Source: Anthracocystis setariae (lineage: Eukaryota > Basidiomycota > Ustilaginomycetes > Ustilaginales > Ustilaginaceae). Taken from it: 64,000 bases of DNA. A program made the translations under genes and the position numbers. The stretch is from the NCBI GenBank assembly GCA_928724745.1, contig CAKMXJ010000022.1:396367-460366 (forward strand). The letters are read 5' to 3'. Each line of letters opens with the position of its first letter. Position 1 is the first letter of the stretch. Positions 21,527-32,253 of this stretch are shown one piece after another. A model generated the notes under the pieces. It made no database searches. It saw only the letters and a program-made list of their open reading frames with translations, and was not told where the DNA came from.

Positions 21527-23062
21527 TCAAAAGCGCGAACGTTTTCGAGATGAAGCGGAGGAGGAAACTAGAGATCTAGATGTGTTGGAACCCGTAGCAG
21601 TAGACTGAGGCTGGTTGGCAGATCCACTCTTTATTTTTGCGATCTCTTGACGACGACGTTTCTGTTGGTTGCGTTCTTGTTCTAACGTTGATTGGGTGGA
21701 CGGAGACGCACCAGGAGCGACAGTTGTCGACGGAGATGAAGGTTCTGGAATTTGTTTCCGAGGCTGATCATCCTGTGACGCTCGGCTAATAATGCGGCGA
21801 GCTGGTTTGGAAGGAGAGGGCGACATTACGTGATGGGAGCCTGCTTCGCTGTGCTTAGCGCCGAACAAAGGCAAGCTTTCTTCCTCGCTGGATCCAGAGT
21901 CGCTCTGATCTTGCAGAACTATCGTGTGCTTGTCTAATGGCGACCTTGTCCATGTGTGAGCAGACGGTTGAAGCGGTGTAGATTCAGCACCAGTATCGCG
22001 TTGAGCTTGGTCTTCGGCTTTGGGGATTGATGCGGATTGGGTTAGTGTAACGTCTCCATCAGCCTGGTCAGAGTCTAGCTTGAGATCAGGTTCATATGGT
22101 CGTGGTTCGACTTTGAGAGTGTCAGCGCTTTTTTTTGGGCGATCTGGGAGCTTTAGTCCGGGAGGACCAAAGAAGACCATCTCGGTCGCATCGTCAAGAT
22201 CATTGTCGGACGAGTCAAGGTTATCAATTGCTCGGTCATCACGAAAGCCTTGTTCGGAAGTAGGTCTCACGCCCTGAATTTTTGCGTTGGTATGCTCTCT
22301 GTTGGATGAGAGAGATGCTTTATGTGTGGGCGATGGTGGATTGTCTTGGGCGGAACCGGAAAGTGGAAAGAGAGTGTTGATAGGAAGCTTGGATTGTGCC
22401 AAGGAACAGCGGCGCAAAAGTTCGAGGGAATCTGGGCTTACGAGCGAATGGCGAGCGTGTGAGGAGGGATTCTGAATTTGATGTATCTGCTGTTGCGAGG
22501 CTGAGCGTGCAAAGGTGAGTGCAAGGCCAAGCAAAGGGTGTATGAAATGGGCTGGGAGCATGTTGGCGAGTGAAGCGCGGTCGAGGGTATCCAGGTCGAA
22601 GGAGGTTTTGAAATCGCGAAATGCATCATGTTGAGGTTTAGGCTTGACAGCAATGGAAAGAGAACAGGAGAACCGAGTAGCGTCGAGCCCGATCATGGTC
22701 TTGAAAGCTGGGTCGTGTGCAGTGAGCGGGTCAAGTGCATGCTGAATGGCGGACGAGATGGCATGGAGATGGGTCGTATTATTGGAGCTTGTAGATTGTG
22801 ACGGCGGTTGCGAAGAGAATTGAGTGCGTCGATCTAGCGTGCTCAGAGACAGACCTTCGTAGTAAGCTGAACAGGCGTCGCAATCGAGCAACAGGAGGCC
22901 AAGCTGATTTCGTGATGCGGAATACGCCAGCTTGTACAGAAAGAGATTTTGGGCATCACCTGCAGTAGGTTGGAACGGACGGAAGGGGAGTTGCAAGAAG
23001 CATCTGTCCAGTTGATGTGACCATTCTAGCAGGTCTATGTCTCCAACGTCAGCATCGACCAT
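21527..23062 (-). CDS. XLF/Nej1-like non-homologous end-joining factor
   Basis: A 511-residue protein. The N-terminal 230 residues match the XLF pattern in outline: an opening W-containing segment, then the strand pair YKLAYSASRNQLGLLLLD followed by a YYEGLSL helix, a conserved-looking segment before the helical stalk (HFIHPLLGLALTFARS, compare the LIRPLMG-type segment of human XLF), then a stalk helix. The rest is a long acidic, Ser-rich disordered tail. The last five residues, KRSRF, resemble the basic-then-Phe Ku-binding motif at the C-terminus of XLF. XLF works with Ku, Lif1/XRCC4 and DNA ligase IV in end joining (family knowledge). The assignment rests on pattern and layout and needs a profile search. 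The start ATG at 23062 has no upstream alternative in the frame. Confidence 0.55.
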   Translation of the reverse strand: MVDADVGDIDLLEWSHQLDRCFLQLPFRPFQPTAGDAQNLFLYKLAYSASRNQLGLLLLDCDACSAYYEGLSLSTLDRRTQFSSQPPSQSTSSNNTTHLHAISSAIQHALDPLTAHDPAFKTMIGLDATRFSCSLSIAVKPKPQHDAFRDFKTSFDLDTLDRASLANMLPAHFIHPLLGLALTFARSASQQQIHQIQNPSSHARHSLVSPDSLELLRRCSLAQSKLPINTLFPLSGSAQDNPPSPTHKASLSSNREHTNAKIQGVRPTSEQGFRDDRAIDNLDSSDNDLDDATEMVFFGPPGLKLPDRPKKSADTLKVEPRPYEPDLKLDSDQADGDVTLTQSASIPKAEDQAQRDTGAESTPLQPSAHTWTRSPLDKHTIVLQDQSDSGSSEEESLPLFGAKHSEAGSHHVMSPSPSKPARRIISRASQDDQPRKQIPEPSSPSTTVAPGASPSTQSTLEQERNQQKRRRQEIAKIKSGSANQPQSTATGSNTSRSLVSSSASSRKRSRF

Positions 23063-24006
23063 GGTAACAGCAGGAGAGGGGGGGGAATATGGTTGATTTC
23101 ACATGACCCAAGGTTTCGAGCAGGTCAGCCGAAAGCTCTGCGGATGTAGTGGAGCAGGTTACGAGCTGATCGGAGCAGTGCAATGTCGAAACTGGGTTGA
23201 CGATGCTGTGCTTAGAACAGAAGGTGTGAGGAAGAAAGCTGAAGCACGAGAGGTAGCACAAGGACCAGGACCCTGTCATGCATGAACAATGCAGGGCTGC
23301 ATTCCAGATCGCTCCGATTGATGTTGCTTGTTCCTGGATCGCCGATCCGCCAACCTTGAATTTGAAGTATTATAAAATAAAATCATTTTAATTGTCGACT
23401 GTGCTTTTGTGCCGTTACTCCACCCCACTTTTTAGGTATCAGTGGGTGTCAACTTTTTGTAGATCATTGTTTGGCACAGAGAGAGAGAGAGAGAAAGAGA
23501 GACAGACAGAGGTGGAGTGCTGCTCAACTATACTGTACTCGATCTGTGAATTCCATCCGCTCTCGCCGATCCAGATCCATCCGCCTCTCCGATCATGTTT
23601 TGCTGAGATTGGTCGTGCTCTCTTTCCTCTCGACGACCACCACCACCATCATCAGCATCCACGACTCTTCAAACAGCGATTTCCGTTCTTGTTCCAATCC
23701 GACTTTTCTTTTGCCGTTGCCGTTGCCGTTGCCGACCGGTGAAAGAATTCATCGGGCCGAGAATCGAATAGCCAGCCAGACAGCCTGCTTGCTTGCTTGC
23801 TCGCGTGGGTTAAATTTGGCATCACCGGAATTCGGTCACCAAAATCCACTCTCTTCTTTCTTTGGAATAACGTCAGCCCATTCTGCCCAACACCGCCCGC
23901 CGCTTTGTCCAACTCTCTGCTCATCCTGCTTGCTCTTACCAAAGCAATCACTTTATCGTACCATTCCTTCGGTTGGCCCCTGTTAAATACCCCTAACCGT
24001 TCATCA
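23063..24006. other. Divergent promoter region of the XLF-like gene and ERG24
   Basis: About 940 bp without a gene. It includes an A/T-rich spot at 23372-23392, a GA run at 23480-23502, CAC/CAT triplets near 23638-23660, and four TTGCCG units at 23713-23736. This should be the shared promoter region of two divergently transcribed genes. Confidence 0.55.
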
Positions 24007-25667
24007 TGGTCACCACAAGGTAAGTTCACAAGAGGGCTTCAATGCATGACACGCATCCACCACCAAATTAGAGTTCTAACAATCTCCCTCACCACCCTCT
24101 TGCCCCATCCTCTCATCATCACCATCTCGACTTTAACTTGCCATCCCTCCCGTCCAACAGAGCTCAATCGCGCACACCACGCAGATCCAAGAGTCGCGCT
24201 TCGTTCCCTTCAGATTCGGTCGACAATTCGCCTGCACCGGCTACCCCAACCCCGGCTCCGCGCTCCACCTCGTCCAAGAGCACACCCACCAACAAGTCGT
24301 CGGCATCTTCTACCACCTCTGCACCGAACTCACCTGCTCCTCGTCGACGCAAGTCCTCCGTCATGAGTCAAAAGTCGCTCTCCAAGGAGCAGCTCGGTCC
24401 CAAGACCAAGCACTACGAGTTTGCTGGTCCTCCCGGTGCCGCCTTTGTTTCGCTCTCGGTACCCTTCTTTGCCTACTACCTCTATTTTGGCTGCTCCGAA
24501 AACCTCGGCTGTGCCCTCACTCTGCCCATCGACAATCCGGATGCATTGCGTATCCTCTTCGTCCAAGGTGTCAAGGACAGTCTCTTCGACACAACCGGTT
24601 GGGCCATCTACGCTGCCTGGTATGCTTTCACCGTTCTTGCTTGGATCGTTTTGCCCGGAAACGACTTTCAAGGCACCGAGCTGCGCACAGGTCAGCGACT
24701 CCACTACAAGCTCAATGCCTTTGCTACCTTTGTCGTAGCCATGGCCGCATCCATCGGCTACATCTTCTACAACGGCGCCGCCGCCTTCACCATCTTCTAT
24801 CAGCACTGGCCCGGTCTCGTATCGGCTGCGCTCTTCAACTCGTTTGCTCAGGCTGTCTACTGCTACCTCTGCTCGTTTGGCCAAGGCAAGCTGCTCGCTC
24901 TTGGCGGCAATTCTGGCAACGTGCTTTACGACTGGTTCATTGGCCGTGAACTCAACCCTCGCATTGGCAGCTTCGACATCAAGTCCTTCAACGAGCTGCG
25001 TCCCGGCCTGGTCCTCTGGGCCATCCTCGACATCAGCTGCGCATGTCAGCAGTACGTTCAACTCGGTGGTCGCATCACTGACAGCATGGTGCTCGTCTGT
25101 GCCTTCCATCTCTGGTACGTCGCCGATGCGCTCTTTATGGAATCTGCCATCTTCTCTACCATGGACATCACCACCGACGGCTTCGGTTTCATGCTCTCCG
25201 TTGGTGACTTGGTCTGGGTGCCCTTCGTCTACAGTCTGCAGGCGCGCTACCTCGCCTTCCACCCTGTCCACCTCGGCATTGCTGGCACGGCTGCCATCAT
25301 TGGCGTCAACCTGCTCGGCTACTACATCTTCCGTGCCGCCAATTCAGAGAAGAACGAGTTCCGCAACGGCAACAACCCCAAGAACCTCAAGTACATGACC
25401 ACCGCTTCGGGACGCAAGCTCTTGACTTCCGGCTGGTGGGGTCGCTCGCGCCACCCCAACTACCTTGGAGACTGGATCATGGCTTGGGCTTGGTCGCTTC
25501 CCTGCGGCTTTGCTACGCCCATCCCTTACTTCTACGTCGCCTACTTTGCTGTCCTCCTCGTACACCGTCAATTCAGGGACGACGAGGCTTGCCAGAAGAA
25601 GTACGGCAAGGATTGGGACAAGTACTGCAAGCTCGTCCGAAGTCGTATCATTCCCGGTATCTACTAG
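24007..25667 (+). CDS. ERG24: Delta(14)-sterol reductase
   Basis: Two exons: 24007-24020, 14 nt encoding MVTTR with the last codon split, then 24161-25667. They are separated by a 140-bp intron with GTAAGT donor, CTTTAAC branch-like sequence and CCAACAG acceptor. The product has 506 residues. After a basic, Ser/Pro-rich N-terminus come about eight hydrophobic segments and the ERG4/ERG24 family signature LLTSGWWGRSRHPNYLGDW, then a C-terminus ending RSRIIPGIY. The enzyme reduces the C14-C15 double bond left by lanosterol demethylation, using NADPH in the ER membrane; it belongs to the ergosterol pathway and is the target of morpholine fungicides (family knowledge). Choosing the 14-nt first exon replaces an in-frame ATG inside the intron. 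The RAQSRTPRR continuation is open after splicing. Confidence 0.9.
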
Positions 25668-25701
25668 ACGTCGTCTTTGTTACCTCGTTTGGATATCTAG
25701 A

Positions 25702-25741
<40 letters not shown>

Positions 25742-26141
25742 TGGCGATGCTGTACAGTACGGACACTACTGTCTTGCGGTTCTTTTTCTCTCTATTCGCT
25801 GCCTCGTCTGACTATATGTACTGTACTCCCCCCTTTTTTTTTTAACGAATGTTGAGATGCTGTATGTGTCCGATACTTTGGTCTTTGAAAGCCATATGCA
25901 CTCGTTCGACTGAGTGGTATGCTCACCAAGCATCACCCCTGCAACTCGGTAGGCAAGTACCTGGCAAGATGGCACATCCAGGTCAATTCAGTGGAATTTG
26001 ACAACGTGAAGGTTAGCAATTTGCGGCTGTACTTCTTGACTTTCTGAAATGCCATACAGTGGTAACTTGCTCTCGTAGAGTATTATGTCAAACTGGGGCG
26101 GAGCTGAGGACGAAAATTGGAGCTGCTTGGAAATCGCAGCC
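25668..26141. other. Intergenic region with (GA)n run
   Basis: 3' flank of ERG24. A (GA)n run lies at 25706-25732 and a T-run at 25835-25842. No gene is seen. Confidence 0.6.
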
Positions 26142-26766
26142 TCAGCGACGATGAAACCTAGTGCTGAGCTCTGCAAGGTCACGAATGCCTCGATACCGTT
26201 GCAGATACGCATCGACCTTGTTTTTTCCAACCACATCAGCCAGGTCATCATGGTGATTCTGCATCCAATCGACTAGCTCTGAGTAAAGATCGTGGTGTCC
26301 GTGACGTACAGCTGGTGGCTGGCTTTGTACGATGTTAGGATGGAAAGCGTTGACGAACATTGTCCTGGATATCGAGTCGAATTTGTGCAGCAAAGCGGTA
26401 ACATCCTGGTCTGAACAGGTGGCAAGAGTGAGTTCGAAAGAGAGCCAACATTACATGATCGAATTGGTTCGGGTTTGGATGCTTACTTGGGTTCCAACGG
26501 TCGGTGCCGAACCGTTTGAGTTTTCTGACCATCCGCACAAACTTGTCTGGGTATTCCAGGAAGAGAAGAGGGCGGCGAGGCTCAGGTAGATTCGTCGGAT
26601 ACAATCGTCGATACTGCTCCATGATGGAAGTGGTTGCACCGAAGCGTCGACGCTGTTCTTCCTCGGCGGGGTCCTCAAATGCATTGGCATTGCGCATGTG
26701 TGCAAGCGCGAACAGCGCAATGACCAACACCGTTGGGAACAACCAGAGTCGCAAGTGAGGCTTCAT
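26142..26766 (-). CDS. Small secreted protein, effector candidate (paralog 1)
   Basis: Two exons, 26766-26487 and 26410-26142, with a 76-bp phase-1 intron (GTAAGC donor, TGTTCAG acceptor), give 182 residues. The N-terminus MKPHLRLWLFPTVLVIALFALAHMRNANA is a clear signal peptide with likely cleavage after ANA. The mature part has no transmembrane segment and few cysteines. It shares with the gene at 28069-28745 the intron position and phase, the RYG/RFG-T-x-RW block before the intron, and the block HP-N/D-IV-x-SQPP after it. A CCTATAAAG box lies about 90 bp upstream (26856-26864). Secreted, small and paralogous proteins in gene-poor clusters are typical smut effectors (knowledge of smut genomes); the role here is inferred. 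Confidence 0.65.
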
Positions 26767-28068
26767 CCTCTCCGATATGATGCTTGAGCGCTCTTCCAAG
26801 AACAGCCGAACCAAAGTCATGCAGTTACTACGAGAAAGACTGCTGATAGTCCGGTCTTTATAGGATTAGATCGAAAGTGGCTTGTGACGAGGTGAAAAGA
26901 CTTGTCCGGATCGCACACAAGTCATGTCAACTCAACTCACATGACGACCACTGCCAAGGAAGGTGAATACCGACCTCGAGTTTCTTGCTTCATCAGCCAT
27001 CGGCTGCGAATCCATTGCCGTTCCGTACTCATGGTCTCGCTCCGAGTTCATGCATGCTTCTGTTTGCTGAGTAGCTTGAGCTCGTCCATTCACAGCGCTG
27101 GAGATGTTTACTGTATTTTCAGCCGCACACTGGAGTGGAATCACACCTCCGTGGCTGGTTTGGTTGCCTCGACTGCTATCACCAGCGCTTCTACCGCAAC
27201 AGCCGCCCGTGACCTTGGTGCGAAAGGTCCGGGAGATGAACAGGATCGATGCTTGCTCAAAAGTGAAGCTGTTCAACGAATGGCCCTCGGCAATGTTTCC
27301 ATCGGACATGAAGCCGAAGCCGCCGTCCCTGACCAATGTATCCCCAAGGACTTAAAGTTTGTCAGTGGTTGGAGTAATAAGTAGCGCAAACCGGGAAGTT
27401 CAAGGTGGAAGAAACAGAACGAACTCATCAAAGCATGAAATGAAACGTCGTGTGGTATCCTCAAACATCATCTTTTAACTGAAATACGAGGGCTACAGTG
27501 TGGGACAATCTTAGCAGCCTATCGACGCCACGATAGGCCCACATGCAGCAAATGAGGGTAGCGGGTCTGCGGAGGAGACGCCATTGAACTGAGGAGAGAG
27601 TTTTACGCCTACATCTTTGGCTCCACAATCAGCGCTTGCTCAATCTCAAGCATAGCGGATGCGCATTTCCTTGTTTATAATATGTGCCGTGATCACAATC
27701 TAGATCGGCGGGATCTTCCAAGGCAAGAACGCTGCGAGCAAGACCAGCGATCCCCCGTGAGAACTACAAAACCACACATTGCAAACATACCGACTATGTT
27801 GACCCATGCTTAATCGGGAAGCGGAGTCATAACCGCCTTCATCACAGTAAAATGAAAGGAATGATATTATCTAGCAGAACATCGATAGCAACAGCGAGTG
27901 AGGAAGATAGATACAGTACGTAGCTTGGCTTCGGTTTGCTTGGCATCAAGTGTTGCCGTGGTCTTTCGTAATATGACGGCGAAATGGGTTTCGAGCCGGT
28001 ACGAGACGATTGGTCCTGAATGTCCACAACTAAATTGCTGCACACTGCCTCTAGTTGGAGAGCAACGA
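26767..28068. other. Gene-poor stretch between effector candidates
   Basis: No secure gene. Two overlapping opposite-strand frames near 26930-27384 stay open for about 130-150 codons: plus-strand MTTTAKEGEY from 26941, minus-strand MSDGNIAEG from about 27309. Neither shows a recognised domain; they could be relics of another secreted-protein gene. The rest holds nothing I can support. Confidence 0.45.
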
Positions 28069-28745
28069 TCAAACATGGCGCGCACTAGAAATTAGTTCGT
28101 GAGCAAAGTTTGCGACTCGGTTGTTCTCCTCAAACCTCCTGACAAAGTTGGTGGCACCTTCGCTTCCTAGGGCTCCCGAGACGGCTGTTGGATGCGTTCG
28201 GACCCAGTGCGTCGCCACGTTGGATTTGAAAGCATGTTGAAGAAGAATGTGCGGCGGCTGCGATTCAACCACATCCGGATGCAAGTACCTGAACGTGAAA
28301 TCGTTATGCATGCCATCGACATACTCCAAAACATCTTTGAGACTGTCCTCTGCGGGCACACAGCAAACAAACGAGACGCCGGCAACGTCAGTAAAAGCGA
28401 AAGAGGCTAAAAGTGAGTTCAAGATGACGTACTGTCTGACCAACGGCGTGTACCATATCGTGCCATTCTCCGGTAAGCGAGGTTCAATTGGAGAGGGTAT
28501 TCGTCAAGAATTTGGCTCGCTTGAGTCCTATGAAGCGAGGCAAGACGAGAAGGGTAGGCTTCCTGATAGAGGGCCATATCCATGACACCTGGATTTTCCG
28601 GGGACGATGTTCGTGCCAAGGAAGGACGCACTTCAGTTTCTACCGGGAACGGGGTGGCAAGGACACATCCCTGTAGTAAGATGTTAACTGCTAAAAGCAG
28701 CAGACCGGCCAAGGTCATCGACTGTATGCGCTTGACGGCCTTCAT
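28069..28745 (-). CDS. Small secreted protein, effector candidate (paralog 2)
   Basis: Two exons, 28745-28433 and 28349-28069, with an 83-bp phase-1 intron (GTACGT donor, CTGAC branch-like site, TGCCCGCAG acceptor), give 197 residues. The N-terminus has a signal peptide (MKAVKRIQSMTLAGLLLLAVNILLQGCVLA, cleavage near VLA). The mature protein aligns by eye with paralog 1: YQEAYP versus YRRLYP, RYGTRRW versus RFGTDRW, and HPDVVESQPP versus HPNIVQSQPP, with the intron between the last two blocks at the same place and phase. A CCTATTTAAG box lies about 60-70 bp upstream (28805-28814). Secretion is well supported; the effector role is inferred. Confidence 0.65.
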
Positions 28746-29985
28746 GTTTAAGGTTGACTGAGTGGTCGATATGGGAAGGAGCCAATGTGGAAACCGGACG
28801 AAGCTCTTAAATAGGTTTCAGTTGTGTGTCCTCTCTGCTGTCAGAGGGAAAGAGCGGGAAAGGAGCGGTTAGGAGCGTTTCACAGCCGTGGGTCAGCTTT
28901 ACTCTTGCATCATAATAGGATCGCGCAACCTGTGGTGTGAAGCATTATCGGAAGATTGACCGCGTCACAAGATCTTGACGTGGCAAAACGGTGGTGGGAG
29001 CATCTTGACGTGGCAAAACGATGGTGGGAGCAACACCATACTAAGGTTGACCGTAGACACGCATGCGTGGCATGGTGGAGGCGTAACGGTTTGTGCCGCA
29101 CGCGGAAAGTCGAGGCAGTAAAAAAAGGCAACGGGCACTCGTCCTATGAAGCAGGCGGGAACAGGCGCGGTTGTGTGGGAGCTATATGAAAGGGTGGGAT
29201 TAAAGCTGAGGAGGGTGTATGTTACATGCACAGCTTTGGTGGTGATGTAACGATGAGAACTTGATGGATCGCCATGACGGAACAGCCGAAACAAGCGAGT
29301 TTAAAAACCTAAGGAGGTGTAAGACTGAATGCAATTGCTTAAGGCAAGCATTCTTGGCACGCAGAGGCCAATGCAAGGAGCCTAGACCGGATCGTGCAAG
29401 GCTGAGGGTTACTCGCGCGCGTGGTCACGCTTCTATAGAGAGGCTTGACAGTGTATCACCCGTGAGGCAAACCCAACTTGCGTGTCGTCTCGTTGTCAAT
29501 CCGTGTATAGAAAAGGTTTCTACATGAATGCTTGATTTTTCGCGGTAGTATGAATCTTCACTGCGGATAATTTGTCTGCCCCTTTCAGGGCAGAAGTATG
29601 GACAACTCAGTGTCATCTCCATCGCCTTCCAGGGTGAGATACAGGACGATCGAAACAGAAACATTGGATCTGCATTTGCAAGAATGGAAGGGTGAGATTT
29701 GATGCTGAGAGACTACACTAATCGGCGGATCGCAGAGGAGTGTCGACGATCGTTTGAGCCTTTTCGTTCGTGTGAGGCATGTGTTTAGACAACATCTGGC
29801 GAGAACGAAGGAGGTGATGGTTTGCGGGAAGAACCTAATCAGAGCCATCTTGCGTACGTTTCCTTTTTGTTCTCTTCGAGCAGAATTGGATAGCGCATCA
29901 TCCTCAGTGTCGACGCTCGGAATGGCAATCGGAATCCGTACCTCGGAAGAGAGATGCAGGCGGCAGTTGCGCTTCGAAATGGTGG
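28746..29985. other. Gene-poor stretch with a 30-bp tandem duplication
   Basis: No secure gene in 1.2 kb. A 30-bp unit is tandemly doubled at 28972-29031. A minus-strand frame at 30040-29585 contains an internal ATG followed by a hydrophobic stretch (MALIRFFPQTITSFVLA), but no family or conserved block is seen. Confidence 0.5.
28972..29031. repeat. 30-bp tandem duplication
   Basis: Two adjacent copies of a 30-bp unit containing TTGACGTGGCAAAACG, differing at one position (GTGGTGGG versus ATGGTGGG). TGACGT resembles the core of bZIP/CREB binding sites, so paired regulatory sites are possible, but no gene is close enough to assign. Confidence 0.8.
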
Positions 29986-30840
29986 TCAGGGCGAAGTTTC
30001 CACGTCGGAAAACTCGGGTAGAGGGGTGAGATAGCGGCATGAAGGAGGCTTGATTCGCTGGCCGTGGAAGATCTTGAGGAGGATGCAGTACAGATCACGT
30101 GAGAACCGAATGATCTCGGGGTCGTAAAGCGAGCAGACCTTGCATGACCTGAAGAAGAAAGCGTCGTCGATAGGAGCTAGCATGATGGAATGCTCTGCAT
30201 AGAGATTCTGGACCGCCCGAATGATTCGGAAGCGCTGTCTAAGAAACTCGGGAGAATGGCTGAGAACAATGTCGGGTTGAAGGATGGTGCAAAGATCTCG
30301 ACGTAGCATCTCGGATAGCGCGCTGAGGTCGAACCGCAGCGCATCTGCTCAAATATGGATGAATGAAGAGGTCGAAAAGGGGAACAGATCAGTCTGTCAA
30401 TTGGGATGGACTCCTACCAAGGGGATTTTCAGAGACAACCTACGAATTAGCAATGGGAGAGGTGGCCGAGGGAGTTTCTCTTTGCCGCGTGATGAGATGG
30501 TTTTGAATTGAGAAAGTGGGTCGGCTTCGAAAGGCATGACCTGATAGTCGAGGAGACAGAAAGTATCAATGATCCAAAGGTACTCGTTGCGGTATACAAG
30601 GGCGTTTTTTCGACGATTCTTGCTGTCGGACCTTGGTAGCCGACGCAAGACACGAAGCTCGTGGTTGGAGCTCTTGAGAAAGGCGCGACCTTGTAAGATC
30701 CTAGCAAAGATGCCGCCAGCGCAGAAGCTGTGATTGACCTCATCGGGAGTGACGATGGAAGGGTCAAGCTTGACACCGCCACGTTCGATAACGTGCTTAT
30801 TGCAGACGGGTCTGTAGGGGCTGTAGAACGATGTAGGCAT
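29986..30840 (-). CDS. Hypothetical protein, possible diverged member of the effector-candidate family
   Basis: Two exons, 30840-30444 and 30344-29986, joined in phase 1 across a 99-bp intron (GTAGGT donor, TTGAGCAG acceptor), predict 251 residues. The start is the first ATG in a favourable AACAAAATG context. There is no signal peptide, so it is not secreted by the classical route as modelled. After the intron come 22 residues and then QPDIVLSHSPEFLRQ, which sits at almost the same distance from the same-phase intron as HPNIVQSQPP and HPDVVESQPP in the two secreted neighbours (23 residues). I take this as possible distant homology. No known domain is recognised. If a first exon with a signal peptide was missed upstream, the interpretation would change. 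Confidence 0.45.
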
Positions 30841-32253
30841 TTTGTTTTCCTTTCTTGCGGCTCGAAAGCGAAAGCTGGCGATGCGATCTTGATATCTCGA
30901 TTCGAAGAGAGAAACTGGCCTTTTGAGTGGAAGAGCGAACAGATGATGGTGGCGAGCTGAAAGATTGCTACCGTGGCCTTAGCGAAACGTGAGGATCAGC
31001 TCAATGACAGACAGACACGTCTGAGCAGTCAGCGGAAGGCCCGAGCGCGTCTTCGGACCTCCCCTTTGTCCCCTTTGTCCTGGCGCATTCGGTCCGGTGC
31101 TGCTGCTGCTGCTGCTGCACAGACATACTGTAATATTGTGATTGCTGAAAGCAGGCTCTTGCATCCATAGCTGGCACGTGTAGATGCATCCAGCGCCGTA
31201 CGGCTCCGTTCGTGTCTTCAGCTAAATGAAATGAATCGAGAAGGTCGAGAGGATCGCCAAGTTTTGCGAAGCGCGCGCGGTGGGTCTGCCAAGTTACCGT
31301 ATTCAGTTCAGACATCACACGTGCTGTGCTGTGCTGTGCTGTGCTGTGCTGTGCTGTGCTGTATTCGCGAGCAAGGGTCGAGAGCCCATCTGTTGCGGCG
31401 ACGCGAAGCGACTGCTGAGTTGTCTGTGTGTTGCTTTCCTTGCGCCTTTCGGCTTCGGCTCAGCTTCCGAAATCTCCAACATTTCGCTTTGAACGACTGG
31501 CACAATCCCAGGAGTAGCCGAAGACCCACAATCTCGCCTTGCACGGTTGATTCGGTTGGCAACGTTGGTCCGCACCAAGAAATCAAACAGACTTCAGAGT
31601 GATTGAGAATTTCGGACAGCCAGAATACTTTGATGCTGCATGCTCCTGGACCAGAAGTAGCGAACGCTCGACCAACCTGACTCCATCCATCATTGAATGG
31701 GGCAGGAAACATGCAGAGTAGTACAACTTCATTGGTTTGCTGTAATTGTACCTCAGACAAAAGCCAGACCCTTTCTATTTGATCTTAATCTTTTTTAGTA
31801 ATTTTTATTTTATTTTTTTTGCTCATCTACTCTTTTGACTCTCGTCCGTCTTCCGCGCCGGGGGTTTTTTTTTTTCTTGGATTTCAGGACGCTGAATCTT
31901 TTGTTCTGGATTTTTGCATTTCTTCTTGCTACCGTCTTCCGACATGCCATCTCATCAAAGCGACACCATTCGCTCTGCTCATCACGGATCAGCTTGAAAT
32001 CACATGGTTGGAGCAGAAGTTCCGCTCGATCATCTGCATCAATTCCGGCGAAAACTCTTCAGCGGCGGGAGCAGCCATCTCAAGCCCTATCGACATCCTC
32101 CACCTCAGCTTCCGACGGGATAATGATCTCAGCCAACAACGCAGTGAAGTTGCTTTAGACTTTGATTGTAGCACGTAGTGCGCCAGATTTCTTCACCCAG
32201 CGACCAGCCTGGCGACGCTCGGGACTTAGCACGTCGGCACTTGCGAGCATCTG
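30841..32253. other. Intergenic region upstream of tRNase Z
   Basis: No gene supported in 1.4 kb. It contains a CTG run at 31098-31118, eight GTGCT units at 31321-31360, and a T-rich stretch with homopolymers at 31793-31875. Several frames of 100-150 codons exist here, but they overlap one another and show no domain. Confidence 0.55.
31321..31360. repeat. (GTGCT)8 pentanucleotide microsatellite
   Basis: Eight perfect GTGCT units. A similar but different pentamer, TGTAC, repeats five times at 5001-5025. Confidence 0.95.

Noticed and set aside
26902..27384. Overlapping plus- and minus-strand frames that might be another secreted protein; the plus frame has a weak signal-like stretch (MVSLRVHACFCLLSS).
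   Set aside because: Neither strand shows the family blocks or intron of the effector candidates, and both cannot be real. No evidence favours one.
29585..30040. A further effector candidate starting MALIRFFPQTITSFVLA.
   Set aside because: The hydrophobic start is weak as a signal peptide, the frame overlaps the end of the neighbouring gene, and none of the family blocks is present.
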